Source of the DNA: Branchiostoma floridae
Taxonomy: Eukaryota; Chordata; Leptocardii; Amphioxiformes; Branchiostomatidae
Direction of reading: 5' to 3'
NCBI RefSeq assembly: GCF_000003815.2
Contig: NC_049991.1
Coordinates: 22,044,139 to 22,108,138, forward strand
Length of the DNA: 64,000 nt
Numbering within the stretch: the first letter of the stretch is position 1; each line of letters begins with the position of its first letter. The translations under genes were made by a program, and so were the position numbers. Positions 9,888 through 45,314 of the stretch are shown here, in pieces. Below the pieces are notes generated by a model. That model was not told the origin of the DNA, did no database searches, and worked only from the letters and a program-made list of their open reading frames with translations.

Positions 9888-12800
9888 ATGAAGAAATACA
9901 TTATCCAAGCAACGATTGTATGCCTAATCCTATCTACTCACGACTACACATTTGAAGCAACATCATCAACAAGTCTACCCACCAGCTCACGAGAAAAGAC
10001 CTCTACAACCGACAACATGAAAATCGCCCAAGTCAACATCCGGTCCATCAACACATCATCTTCACTTGTTGAACAAATGTGCAAAAAGCAGAACATAGAT
10101 GTACTCTGCCTCTCAGAGGTATGGAACAAAACGGACAGACCCCAATGCCTGAAAACCTGGAACTGGATATTCAAAAGCAGACCTACAAAAAGAGGAGGAG
10201 GGGTAGCCATCGCTACCAAGGAACATGTCAAAATGATGGAGATAAACTTGGACAACACCACACATGCAGACATAGCAGCGGTGAACATATACTCAGACAC
10301 AGCAAACTTCACACTCATCTCAGCTTATGTCCCACCCGATAACAAAGAGGGAATGGATGAACTAACACATGCAGTAAAATCCCTCCTATCCACCAAGAGA
10401 CCACTAATCCTATGTGGTGACCTCAATGCCCGGCACCCAGCATGGGGGGATGAAAAAGACAACCAACTTGGGCACCAACTCAACAACTTCCTGCTAACAC
10501 ACAACCTCCATCCCATCAACGACTTCAGACCAACAAGAGAGAACAGCGTCATAGATCTCACCATCACAAACTCACAAGCAATGAAACTGGTCGAAAGATG
10601 GAGAGTGCAACCCGAAGTCCAACTGAAAACGGATCATCACCTCATCACTATGCAAGTCGGAACGAAGACCCCAGTTGAAAAGGTTGAGCGATACGACCTC
10701 AGAAATGTGGATTGGGAGAAATGGGGGGAGACCACACATGAGCAATTCCAGACTTGGCTAGAAGACAATGACAAGAAGACAGTGCCTGCAGACATCAATG
10801 TATCTGACATGTACGACAGTTTCAAGAACACTCTCAACAAATGCACAGAAGGGATCATCAACAAGAAGACCATAACCACACACAGTAAAGGACACTGGAC
10901 TCCTGCGCTTGAGGAACAAATGAAGGTCACAAAAACTGCATTGAGAAAATTCCGCAGAAGACGAGATACGCACAACCTCAACAAGTACCTGAAGGAAAAA
11001 GAAACCCTTGAACAGATGGATGAAGACGCACAAAGCAAACACTGGGAGGCACAACTAAAGAGCATGGACCCCAAAAAACCTCAATCTTTCTGGAAAACCA
11101 TCAAAACACATCTCAACAATAACGCAAAATCTGTCATACAGCCACTGAATCTACCCAATGGAGATGTTGCCACATCTGACCAAGAGATCGCACAGGTTGC
11201 TACTGACACATTCGCCCCGTCTGAGGTAGAAATGAATGCAGATCTCTCACACTGGAAAAACAACGTCTCACATGCAGTAGAAACATCCATCAAACACCAG
11301 ACAGAAGCAGTCAAAGAAGATGACGATCAAGAAGACCCCCTGAACTATGACCTAGAACTGGAAGAGGTAGAAGCAGCAATTGGGAAGATGAATGGTAACT
11401 CAGCTCCAAGCCCCATCGAAGGCATCCTCCCCGTCATGATTAAGAAAGGAGGAAAGGCACTCACAGAAGCACTACATTTCTTGCTACAATGCATATGGAG
11501 GCATGGCGAACTACCTACACAAATGAAGCAAGACACCAAAGTCCTTATACGCAAGCCCGGCAAAGAGAACTACAACCTGATCAAGTCCTACCGTCCCATC
11601 ACCCTATCCAGCGTAATAGGAAAAATCATGGAAAGAGTAATCAATAACAGACTGACATGGTGGGCTGAAGTCAACAATCACTTCTCCCACACCCAAGAAG
11701 CCTACAGAAGACACAGGACTGCTTCACATGGGGTACTCAGACTTACTCAGGATATCACTGAAGGCTGGAGGCAAAACAAAACAACAGTAGCTGTCTTTGC
11801 TGACTATGAAGCTTGCTTCGATCGGGTCTGGCAGGAGGGGCTGCTGTACAAGCTCATCACCAGGGGCATCAAAGGAAGGATGCTGTGTTATCTAAACTCC
11901 TTCCTCAAGAACAGAGAAGCCAGCTACAGGATCAACTCAATAACAACACCCCCACAACAGAGCAAAGTTGGCATCCCCCAAGGGGCGGTACTTTCCACAA
12001 CACTCTGCAACCTATACACAGCTGACGCCTACGCAGACACAAACCTGGATAACTTCCAGTACGCAGATGATGCAGCAGGCTGGTTGTCTGGAGAAGATCC
12101 CAATTCAGTAAAAGATGAGGTAGAGGCCGGCATCTCCAAAGTCATCCTCAACTGGTGCCCACTCTGGAACATGAAGATTGAACAGAGCAAAACTAAAGCC
12201 ATGATATTCCCCCCTCCACAAGCAGATGACATAGAGATAGAGGACTTGACAGTTGACAACAAGAGCATCAAAGTGGTTGACAACTTCAAGCTTGTAGGAG
12301 TCACACTAGACCAACAACTCACCTATGACAAACACATCACGACGACAAAGGCGAAGGCTTTCAGAGCCCTGAAAGCTGTAAGCAAGGTCACACAAGCTAA
12401 GAAGAATCCCTCTCAACAAGCCCACATTCTACTGTACACAACTCTGGTCAGACCCATCCTAGACTATGCTTCTGAATGCACCATCGCTGCCAAAGACAGA
12501 CTGGAGAAGGCTTACTCTCCTATACAGAGACAGGCACTGCTCACTGCAACTGGATGCCTCGAGAGAACAAGCACTGAGGCCCTTGAATCGATAGCCGCCA
12601 TCCCACCTATTGACATCCATCTCACATGCCGACAGGCCCAGAGCTATCTAAGAATGAAGTCCAAACACACGGGAAACCCCATCTTCGACGCCATCACAAA
12701 CATGAACTCACACAAGACAGACATCCAGATCGGAACTCCACTCCATCTCCTACAGACCAGACTCAATGAAATGAAGGGCGAGATGGAAGAAAGCATGATT

Positions 12801-13895
12801 GACAAAGAGCCATACTACGACTCCAGACTTCCTCCCTTCACCATGGGCAGCATCATTGGGTCCTTCACAGCTACAACCATCACCACCGGGGGAAAAGACA
12901 AGGCACGAGGGGAAATCCTGACCATACTACAAGACATCACAAGCAATAACGTACCCACCACAGTCATCTTCACAGACGGCTCAGCCCTTGGAAACCCTGG
13001 GCCCACTGGTTGCGCCGCAGTTGTGTATGAAAACTGGGGATGCTCTGAGCCATACGCTGTACGCAAACCTGTAGCCAGCAAATCTAATAACTACGAAGGG
13101 GAACTTGAGGGACTACACCTAGCCATAGACACCATCACCAGAAGACCGACCACATCAAACAAGATACTCCTCCTCTGCGACTGCAAATCTGCGATTGAAA
13201 CAGTGACAGGGGTACAGCAAGTGGAAGCCTACAACAGCCTGATAAACACACTCAGAAGCAAACTCAGCATACTCAAATCAAAAGGCTACACCATACAGAT
13301 CACCTGGTGCCCAGGACACATGGGAATTCCTGGTAACGAAATTGCAGACAAAGAAGCTAAGCTAGCAGCAGAGGAAGCAAGAAACTGCCAGAACCACACA
13401 TCCTGGACAAAACAACAAGCCATGAAACACATCGAGTCACAAGCACATGAGAGATGGAACAGAAGGACCAAGCTGAACACAAGAAGTGAACACATGCAGA
13501 AAATTGCCACCAACATGAAGAAGAAGGGACAAACACTGGGAAGAAGAAACACACAAGTCATCATCAACCAGCTAGTGAGCGGCCACACCAGACTTAACTC
13601 CTATCAAAACTGGATGAGCCCTGAAATCTCACCTAGCTGCACAAACTGCGGTGCTGTGGAGACCACCAACCACTTCCTGTACCACTGCCCTCGCTATGAA
13701 AAGGAGAGACAACACATGCTGCTAGAAGTGGAGAACATTTATGAGACATACAACACAGCAGGGGACAGCAGAGACACCGACATCACCACGCTGGCTGGAA
13801 TGAGAGAAGACCTGTCAGAAGGAATCAACAAACAGATGTACATGGCCTTCTCCCAGTACATTGAGAGTACACACCGTTTCGACGTACTCTCCTAG
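9888..13895 (+). CDS. LINE ORF2: endonuclease, reverse transcriptase, RNase H
   Basis: The frame is open from 9726, but the ATG at 9888 just after the ORF1 stop is the likely start; the domain itself begins near MKIAQVNIRS (10018). The AP endonuclease shows LCLSEVWN, GGGVAIATKE, LCGDLNARHPAWGD, SVIDLTITNS and KTDHHL. The reverse transcriptase shows SYRPITLSSVIGKIMERV, FADYEACFDRVW, GIPQGAVLS and the catalytic QYADDAAGW. RNase H shows FTDGSALGNPG, NNYEGELEGLHLAID, LLCDCKSAIE and GHMGIPGNEIADKEA. The C-terminus has CTNCGAVETTNHFLYHC. All catalytic acidic residues I look for are present and there is no stop or frameshift, so the product could be active. Confidence 0.92.
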   Translation: MKKYIIQATIVCLILSTHDYTFEATSSTSLPTSSREKTSTTDNMKIAQVNIRSINTSSSLVEQMCKKQNIDVLCLSEVWNKTDRPQCLKTWNWIFKSRPTKRGGGVAIATKEHVKMMEINLDNTTHADIAAVNIYSDTANFTLISAYVPPDNKEGMDELTHAVKSLLSTKRPLILCGDLNARHPAWGDEKDNQLGHQLNNFLLTHNLHPINDFRPTRENSVIDLTITNSQAMKLVERWRVQPEVQLKTDHHLITMQVGTKTPVEKVERYDLRNVDWEKWGETTHEQFQTWLEDNDKKTVPADINVSDMYDSFKNTLNKCTEGIINKKTITTHSKGHWTPALEEQMKVTKTALRKFRRRRDTHNLNKYLKEKETLEQMDEDAQSKHWEAQLKSMDPKKPQSFWKTIKTHLNNNAKSVIQPLNLPNGDVATSDQEIAQVATDTFAPSEVEMNADLSHWKNNVSHAVETSIKHQTEAVKEDDDQEDPLNYDLELEEVEAAIGKMNGNSAPSPIEGILPVMIKKGGKALTEALHFLLQCIWRHGELPTQMKQDTKVLIRKPGKENYNLIKSYRPITLSSVIGKIMERVINNRLTWWAEVNNHFSHTQEAYRRHRTASHGVLRLTQDITEGWRQNKTTVAVFADYEACFDRVWQEGLLYKLITRGIKGRMLCYLNSFLKNREASYRINSITTPPQQSKVGIPQGAVLSTTLCNLYTADAYADTNLDNFQYADDAAGWLSGEDPNSVKDEVEAGISKVILNWCPLWNMKIEQSKTKAMIFPPPQADDIEIEDLTVDNKSIKVVDNFKLVGVTLDQQLTYDKHITTTKAKAFRALKAVSKVTQAKKNPSQQAHILLYTTLVRPILDYASECTIAAKDRLEKAYSPIQRQALLTATGCLERTSTEALESIAAIPPIDIHLTCRQAQSYLRMKSKHTGNPIFDAITNMNSHKTDIQIGTPLHLLQTRLNEMKGEMEESMIDKEPYYDSRLPPFTMGSIIGSFTATTITTGGKDKARGEILTILQDITSNNVPTTVIFTDGSALGNPGPTGCAAVVYENWGCSEPYAVRKPVASKSNNYEGELEGLHLAIDTITRRPTTSNKILLLCDCKSAIETVTGVQQVEAYNSLINTLRSKLSILKSKGYTIQITWCPGHMGIPGNEIADKEAKLAAEEARNCQNHTSWTKQQAMKHIESQAHERWNRRTKLNTRSEHMQKIATNMKKKGQTLGRRNTQVIINQLVSGHTRLNSYQNWMSPEISPSCTNCGAVETTNHFLYHCPRYEKERQHMLLEVENIYETYNTAGDSRDTDITTLAGMREDLSEGINKQMYMAFSQYIESTHRFDVLS

Positions 13896-14029
13896 TAACT
13901 CCTCCAACATCTCTCAAGCACAAGGAACCAAGAGTTAAATACCAAGAGAGACTATTGACTCAAAAGCGAACCATGTGTTACCCAGCACCAAGAGACCACG
14001 TCTAGCGAAATAATAGACGTTAAATGAGG

Positions 14030-14053
14030 ACAACAACAACAACAACAACAACA
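14030..14053 (+). repeat. (CAA)n 3' tail of the LINE
   Basis: About eight CAA triplets end the retrotransposon. Simple-repeat tails of this kind are typical of RNase H-bearing non-LTR elements. Confidence 0.85.
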
Positions 14054-14143
14054 TAAATGAAGGCGCTGAAACATCACCCCGCTTTCAAAGCCTGTATTTC
14101 CCATTGCAACATTACAGCAAATCAGCCACAGAAGAAACCATTT

Positions 14144-14176
14144 AGGAGCTTTCATCAACTGTTGATGAAAGCTCCT
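14144..14176. repeat. Near-perfect 16-bp inverted repeat with 1-nt spacer
   Basis: AGGAGCTTTCATCAAC at 14144-14159 and its exact reverse complement at 14161-14176 flank a single T. It lies about 90 bp 3' of the LINE tail. It would form a tight hairpin or cruciform. No terminator-like T run follows. Confidence 0.85.
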
Positions 14177-16636
14177 TTAAGAAAAACAATATTCTTTAAC
14201 TGATACGGACAATATCAACTTACAGTGTAAAGCAAGATCTCGGGTATAATCATACCAGGTACATTTTCCATACTCAAATCTCACAGCTCAAAACTTGGAA
14301 CACACAATAATCATAAGTATAAAGTCCATGTCAGTCCGTGTACATGTACAAGACTATGGCATAAAAGAACAAAAATACGCCATCAAAGTACAACTTACAG
14401 TAACGGGCTCCTCTGATATGTTCATACAGACAAAACGTAACTATGAAAAACATCATTTACTGTTACATGCACTGTATTTCGTACCCTCTACAATCAACTG
14501 TTTGCATTGTCTTTCTCAAGCTACCAGCAGCTTTGGAATATCATCTATTCTCATAGATCTACCCTTTAAAACACATCGATGAAGTTTAGACAGCCAGGTA
14601 ATACGATACGCCAAAAAGCAGTTACTCGAGCAACTGGATATGATTTTGAAAATGGTCGGACGTTGCAGATAGCATCCAGTATCTTTCGTCAGTGACACTG
14701 GAGTGATCTGGGAGAAATTGTTTTTTTATACCCTAACGTACAGAATAACAACAAGATTATAATGGAAGCATTCGAGACGTATTGCTGTTTCCAAACCAAT
14801 TTCAAAACTAGTCACGGATTCTTGTCTTGTACCTGATGTTGACTATCACATGGCAATTATACAATCATCAAAGAACGTTGTGTCTCTATAGAAAATACTT
14901 ATATGCCCACTGGACTTACGGTATTTATTTGGCACAAACTAGATTTTCTTCACATTTCAAATCAGCCTCTTGATACAGTGCACACACAAAGTGACAAAGC
15001 AAAATACAGAAGTCTCGAGAAATTCTTGAGAAAGATAAATTAAAGTCGAAACCGGTAGAATACCGTCGTCTCTGAGCTGTCATTTTCCCAAGCTACGAAT
15101 GACAAATACAAAAGTCTCGTAAGATAGTGGAAAACTTTTCTTCTGTCAGCATCGATTTGTCACGTTTTTGACATCCGGAGTCCGTTTTTCGATCATTGAA
15201 TGATGAAATCATTCTAAAACAATTTCCTATTATCACAAAGAAATCTTCTCACAAAATCTCTGAGAAACAAAAAGTTTAGATGTTGTGCTTGTTGAATCAT
15301 TCAAATCATACGTTAATACAATATACATATAATTAAATTTCTTCTTTAGATACTCTTCAATCCGGAATCACTGACTGGTTTCTAGACAAGTCAACTGAAG
15401 GCTTCCAAAACCCATCAAATTTAGTATACTACCTATTGTCAAAGGGTCTCAAAATTGTTTTTTCTGTATTTTTAGGGGAAGACATATACAACATTGATTT
15501 TCACCAAAAATATACATATTTTGATAATGCTGGAATATCTAAAACATTGAACGAATATTCAAATTCATATCAAGCTTAGGGAGATTGTCAATATGGCTTC
15601 CAACATTCAATATTAACCATATTCTAACTCACATCAGCTGTGCACCTTTGGCTATGGCTAAACAGTCCTATTGGAGAAAGACAGTCTCTGCCATATACAG
15701 TTTAAGTCACATCTTGGGTGCCCAAAATAAAGGTACACAGGCTTACATATACACGATGGCCTCACATTGCATTTGACAATATGAGTTTACTCCTTTTTAA
15801 AACACTTAAACACTGCCAAAAATATTTCTGGTGAATAACCACGGTACACTTCACAAATGTACATTTTTACGGTGACACTAACTTAGGTTTACGTTTACAC
15901 TCAGTGTAATAATGTCTTCTTGACATTTGTTCCATACAAACTAAATCAATGAAAATAGTGATCAGAAGGATCCTCTTATCTACCTCAATTCTCTTTTCAT
16001 CAGTTGCCAGTTCAATTGCACTTTAGATCCAGATCCAGAGCCTAGCTGACTATAAATCTGAGGAGCTAGACAGTATAATACTTCTGTATCTGTATCTGTA
16101 TCTGTCTGTATCTATATAGCCGGTATAACCGCCGTTCAGCATAACACACCAGCTTTGCAGGCACACGGCGCGGCAGCAGCTGGTTATATTACACCGAACG
16201 ACCAATAAGCCATTAATACTTGTCATTAAGCAAATTGTCCCCTACCCCCCCCCCACCCACAGTCTTCCATCCCCATTCCACTAGGACTGCGACCTTGCTG
16301 TGAGCAAGTTGGCAGAGCGCTCAAGGAATTCTATAGACAAAAATAAATCATTTTACGCTTTGCGTGCTTTGCTGTCTTTTCATGATTTGTCATACATTTT
16401 GCGTGATATCACAATCCTTATTATCATGCAGTCAAGGGTTATTCAAATCCAACTGAGTTTTGCAGCAAAGTCACAGCATAATCGCAGTCTTGTGGAATGA
16501 GGCCCTTAGCCCAAAGGGCCACATTCATCATCAGAAACAAGTTTCCATCACATAACAGAATGACAGAAACTTGTCAGCACCCTGGCCATGTCCTAGCTCT
16601 GGAACATGCAGACTATAAAAGTGGTAGCAGTGTGAA
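14177..16636. other. AT-rich intergenic DNA between the LINE and the GAA 3' end
   Basis: No exon is recognised. It includes a dispersed repeat at about 14600-14700 (AGCAGTTACTCGAGCAACTG, related to 51640-51680), one at about 15630-15720 related to 21200-21290 (CTATGACTAAATAGTCCTAT type), a CTGTAT microsatellite near 16084-16120 and a poly-C run near 16243-16257. Confidence 0.5.
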
Positions 16637-16831
16637 TACTGTAAATGCAGAAACTTTCACGGTGGTTTAACGTTCGTGGTTTTCGCGGTGGCCGCTTCAG
16701 TGCGAACTTAAAACCACCGTGAACATTTTTTCCATGGCAGTAAGAGACTACAGTGCATGGTGCTACCGCGAACTTAAAAACCACCGCGAAAAGTCCTTCC
16801 CGCTACTGCGAAATTAAATACATTTACAGTA
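16637..16831. mobile_element. Palindromic MITE of the TACTGTAAATGCA family in the GAA 3' UTR
   Basis: Ends are TACTGTAAATGCAG and its inverted counterpart ACATTTACAGTA. Nested GTTCGCGG / CCGCGAAC blocks and AACTTAAAACCACCG repeats make it strongly self-complementary. It starts 17 bp after the GAA stop codon in the transcribed direction, so it is predicted to be transcribed as a hairpin. A second copy lies at 45853-46108 and a decayed one near 24065-24262. Confidence 0.8.
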
Positions 16832-16847
16832 GTCTTCAGGCTGGAGA

Positions 16848-41396
<24,549 letters not shown>

Positions 41397-41524
41397 CCTT
41401 CCAACTTGCTTTAAGTTTAAGAAGCGACTAATAGACGTCTTCCTTCTCCTGAAGGAAATGAATGAAATTCAAAAGATTACATGTAAGTTAATAATGGCCC
41501 ATTGGACATTTTTGCAGCGATTTG

Positions 41525-41635
41525 NNNNNNNNNNNNNNNNNNNNNNNNNNNNNNNNNNNNNNNNNNNNNNNNNNNNNNNNNNNNNNNNNNNNNNNNNNNN
41601 NNNNNNNNNNNNNNNNNNNNNNNNNNNNNNNNNNN
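41525..41635. other. Assembly gap of 111 N
   Basis: The run of N lies just upstream of the GAA-like first coding exon, so the 5' UTR and promoter may be incomplete. Confidence 0.9.
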
Positions 41636-41999
41636 ATCCAATTGGCACTCACTCAGGTGGTAGATCTGACTGTCGCAAGGGTCTGGAGCAGCTGCCATTC
41701 ACCGCTAATACAGGGGATCTCAATACAACAGCAATCGCCCAAGCCTGTTTTTACACAAGCTCACGCTAGCTGGAGTTGATTACCCCCTCCCCTAGAGCGG
41801 CAGCAATTGTAGAGCCGGCCGCTAGGGGCGCAATTTTAGTCAGGCTACAATCGCCCCAGATGTTTTGTACTACGAAGTGGCACAGCCATGTACTACTAAA
41901 GTTCTGTATATATAGCAGGGTGTATTTGTACAGGGAGGGGTTGCAAGCCCAACATGCTCAATGCACCTCCTGAAACAGGGATCCCCATTTTTTTTACTT

Positions 42000-42115
42000 T
42001 ATGCCCCTTCCATAACACATGTACAGGGTGCCTTGCCCATGACTTCTTGCCACAGGAGCTCCACTGTGGGGTTACTACCAGTTGAGCCACAGTGACATCC
42101 CTGAAGTACTAGTAG
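42000..42115 (-). repeat. tRNA-derived SINE-like sequence, minus strand
   Basis: On the minus strand an A-box-like GTGGCTCAACTGGTAGTAAC is followed by CATGGGCAAGGCACCCTGTA. The B box is not clear. Confidence 0.4.
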
Positions 42116-42686
42116 GGTATTAAGAAAGTTGTGGTTGAAAGTATTCTTTGATACAGTAGTTGAGTTAGTAGATGTACGGCCCGGTTATAATAGTATAATA
42201 CAGTAGAAATACAGTGCCATGAATTCGCAATAGAGAGGTCACTGTGTGTAAAACATAGAAATACAATAATAAAGGCTGGTTTCTAAAATACAGAATGTTA
42301 TATCAAAATATACATCAAATACAAAAGGACACTATGACACATACACGTAAGACAAGTCAAATCCGTAATAGAATATGAAAAAAGGTCTGGGAATGTCCTG
42401 TTCTATCTGCAATTATTCATGTGTCACTGGGCAATCATGCCCTGTTAATTAAGTGCATTAAAATTATATAGATTCATCAACAAGTGCGTTGATGATTGAA
42501 TTATCTTGTTATCGTTTCAACACAATGCCTCAGCTATCTGACTAAAAAGTAAGTAAATATAAAGTTATACTAAATTGCTACTGTAAACCTCACTATATCG
42601 TTCTATCGGCGTTATGTATTTAATTTATGACGTTATAATATAAGGTTATAAATATCCCACCGCACCCCCCAGCGACGCTGATCATT

Positions 42687-43061
42687 TTGGTGAAAATCAC
42701 GACCTTCGTGTTGAGAAAACAGAAGACACGAACCTTTCCCGGCCGAACCTTAATGTTGTCTACAATGTGTGCAGCCGAGTTTAAGACGTCGCCCGTTGTC
42801 TTGAGGTATATGGCGTCACCACGTCAAGAAAAACACGAACATACGCTGAATCTCACCTTCACAACATGCCGGCAAAACGGCGGGAGGTCAGAGGTCAATA
42901 TACGTCATGGGAATCATGTGAGATGTTTTGGCAACGTCACAAGGGCGACGCCTCCTCGCGGATTTGTTCAAACTGACAGAGATGTATGGAACAGCATTGC
43001 AAAACAGTGGAACGAGAAGCTAGAAGTGAAACGAGAAGTTAAAAACAAACAGAGATTTTGA
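42687..43061 (+). CDS. Unassigned 124-aa ORF between GAA-like and mesothelin-like genes
   Basis: An uninterrupted frame starting MVKITTFVLRKQKTRTF and ending in a basic tail (EKLEVKREVKNKQRF). It lies outside recognisable repeats and has higher GC than its flanks. No family is recognised, and it has no signal peptide or membrane segment. It could be a chance ORF, a small gene or part of a 5' exon. Confidence 0.2.
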   Translation: MVKITTFVLRKQKTRTFPGRTLMLSTMCAAEFKTSPVVLRYMASPRQEKHEHTLNLTFTTCRQNGGRSEVNIRHGNHVRCFGNVTRATPPRGFVQTDRDVWNSIAKQWNEKLEVKREVKNKQRF

Positions 43062-43235
43062 CCTTTTCTTTTCATTCACTACCTGTTTGTTTCAGCAAAA
43101 TGTACACTTAACGTTAGCCTCGATAAAAAGCAGGCACTGAAGCTTAAGACAAAACAAATCAAAACAAAACAAAATAAGATTGGATAAATGATGTGTATGA
43201 CGTTGTACACTTAGCCTACTTTTTAAAATGTACTA

Positions 43236-43356
43236 GTATGTTGTTGTCTTTCATGTCATGCTTTTCGTTCCCGCAAACTGCCCGGGCGGCCGGGGTCAGA
43301 TTTCCGAACCGGGGCCCGGCCGGGTAGTTTGCGGGAAATGAAAGACAACAACATAC
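43236..43356. mobile_element. GC-rich palindromic MITE
   Basis: GTATGTTGTTGTCTTTCAT on the left is the exact complement of the right end. TTCCCGCAAACTGCCCGGG pairs with CCGGGTAGTTTGCGGGAA. The left arm has a 13-nt extra loop. Confidence 0.8.
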
Positions 43357-43479
43357 ATTTTCAAGTCTGTCCGCATTTCTACATTTCGAAGTAGTCGGAG
43401 AGGCCTTGTGTCTGTGTCCTTGATTGGTTCTTGGTTGCCCCCGTCAAAGCGACCAGCCTTTCGCTGATGTTCTCCGAAA

Positions 43480-43764
43480 ATACAATAATAATAATAATAA
43501 TGATAATCATCTGGTGTATTTTGCCAGCCAGTAGGTACCCCAAGTATGAGTAATGAGGCTGTTTAACGTGGTCGAGGCACCTCCTCGAGCACGGGACCCC
43601 CGTTTTACGTCCCTCCCGGAAGACGATTTCGTGGAAAGCTTCGTGAGGCTACAGCAATCCGGACGTCCTTGGTTGGAAACCCATCCAAGCACTATCCGGA
43701 CCGCGCGTTGCTTAACTTCCGAGATCGAGGGATCGGGTGTACCAACGCGCCACGCGGCCGTAGC
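43480..43764 (-). repeat. 5S rRNA-derived SINE
   Basis: On the minus strand it starts GCTACGGCCGCGTGGCGC and contains GATCTCGGAAGTTAAGCA and AGTGCTTGGATGGG, the internal promoter and conserved segments of 5S rRNA. A non-5S body follows (AAACGGGGGTCCCGTGCTCG) with an ATT/AAT-repeat tail. The body and tail show it is a SINE3-type element and not a 5S gene. Confidence 0.75.
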
Positions 43765-45274
43765 TGATGTTCTCCGAAAATACAGACGTGTTCTGCATGA
43801 GGACTGTACTAAACATGAACTGAACGGCCCACTGAACTTTAATAGAGTCAAGGTAGGTCCGTGACGATGATATGGCTGGGCGCTAGGGGACATTGTTGTA
43901 TCTGTTCACCAGTGACAAAAGGCTGTGCTCTTAACCTCTGGCACAGTTGTGGCCTAGGCGTAGGAACAATGGCCAGTGTACTCATTGGCTGTGGTATCTA
44001 TTATATATGTACAATCGTTTAGAGCGGCTATTATAAAAAAAATACGTGGCTGTTATTGAAAGAATACTAAACTTTATGTATTTTGAAAATCAACACTTCA
44101 CATAATTCGGGACTTACATAACATGTACTGTGACCAAATATTCAGTGACGGTAAGCGGCGTTGGCTAATCAATGAAATACGAAAACGTAGCCGGCATGTT
44201 CCCTATTTAAAACAAAACAAAACATTAAGTCATGTAAGAAGTAAGACGTTGGCTGGTGAGATAAAGCTGCTTGAGAGCAAAGGAGCCTTCGTCCATCACG
44301 TGTGTCTGTGTGCGTGACTTCTCCTTAGCTTCCCGGTGTGGTGAACCAGCAAGCCATATCCTACACCGACTACTTGCATAAAACATATGTCTTTGCGTAA
44401 TATGTGCGTGCTGTATATACACTAATATATCCATGTCTACTACAACGATCACTACTAATACTTGTTACAGATACAGAAAAGGGGCCTTGCTACTACGGTA
44501 CCACTGCTATAGATACAGGATACAGGAGCCCTAATTTGCGTGAGACACGCATATGTATATGTGTTTTCCATATCTTCCCGAGTCGCGCCATACATCTGCT
44601 TGCAGTCTACCTGAGTGTGCATGTTCGTGCGTGCGATGACCTTGTCAGGCGAGGACTCATCACTTTGTGTGCGGATACCGTGTCGGGCGTGGTAAGCTGA
44701 TAAGCCACAGTGCAGCTATGTTTGGGTTGTTTGTTTTAGCAACTGACACGGTTGGCCAGCTGACCTCAGCTGACCTCATACAGGTAGGATGAATTAGACC
44801 TTCACCACTGATCCGGTTACGCTACACACAATACATGTACGTACCAGCTCATCATGTCACCTGGCAGGGCGCAACCATTGCGGAACGTAGATGGGGAGAG
44901 GACGATCTTAAACGTAACAAGTAAAACTACTTGCTGTACATTACAGGTATCTAGCCTTCTGTGTTGCAATGTAGCTGCATGGGTGGCCAGGTAGACCTTG
45001 GCGTCTTGTGAAGAAAGTGGAAATATAATGAATAAAGAAAGGCAAAACTTCATCAACCCCCTCCTCCCGAAAGAGATACAGTGGACCGTGCCATGACGTA
45101 AGGATGAGGTAGATTCCGTCACCTCTGCACAGACAGTTCGGAGTGGTACGCCCGTCGGACTGACGCTTCTAAACCCGGTTCCTCTCTCAGCTCACCTCAC
45201 CTCACCGATCTCCTCACCTGACCTCACCGTCTCCTCACCCCGCCCCGTGACGAACTCCAGAGACTGATCTGAAG
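43765..45274. other. Intergenic DNA and 5' flank of the mesothelin-like gene
   Basis: No exon or RNA gene is recognised. A pyrimidine-rich CTCACCTCACC tract at about 45187-45243 just before the ATG is probably 5' UTR. No TATA box is evident. Confidence 0.4.
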
Positions 45275-45314
45275 ATGAGGTCCACTGTGCTGTTCGGGCT
45301 GCTGATCGCCACAG
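45275..45314 (+). CDS. Mesothelin-like exon 1, signal peptide
   Basis: ATG at 45275. Encodes MRSTVLFGLLIAT and continues in phase 1 into GLVVAVP of exon 2. It is a typical n-region plus hydrophobic core. Confidence 0.8.

Larger units (their letters stand above)
8040..14053 (+). mobile_element. Near-complete non-LTR retrotransposon with RNase H
   Basis: The element has a probable 5' UTR (about 8040-8608), ORF1 (8609-9880), ORF2 (9888-13895), a short 3' UTR and a (CAA)n tail at 14030-14053. Domain order is PHD finger and CCHC knuckles, then AP-type endonuclease, reverse transcriptase, RNase H and a C-terminal CCHC-like finger. RNase H downstream of RT suggests the I-like superfamily. The clade is not assigned. 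The 5' boundary is a guess, and I could not identify a convincing target-site duplication. Both ORFs are free of stops, which implies a young insertion. It lies between the TASP1 promoter and the GAA 3' end. Confidence 0.9.

Noticed and set aside
9593-13588. Minus-strand ORFs of 97-145 aa within the LINE
   Set aside because: They are shadows of ORF1 and ORF2 with no recognisable domains.
43660-43764. A genuine 5S rRNA gene on the minus strand
   Set aside because: Only part of 5S is conserved, and it is followed by a non-5S body and an ATT-repeat tail, which fits a SINE.
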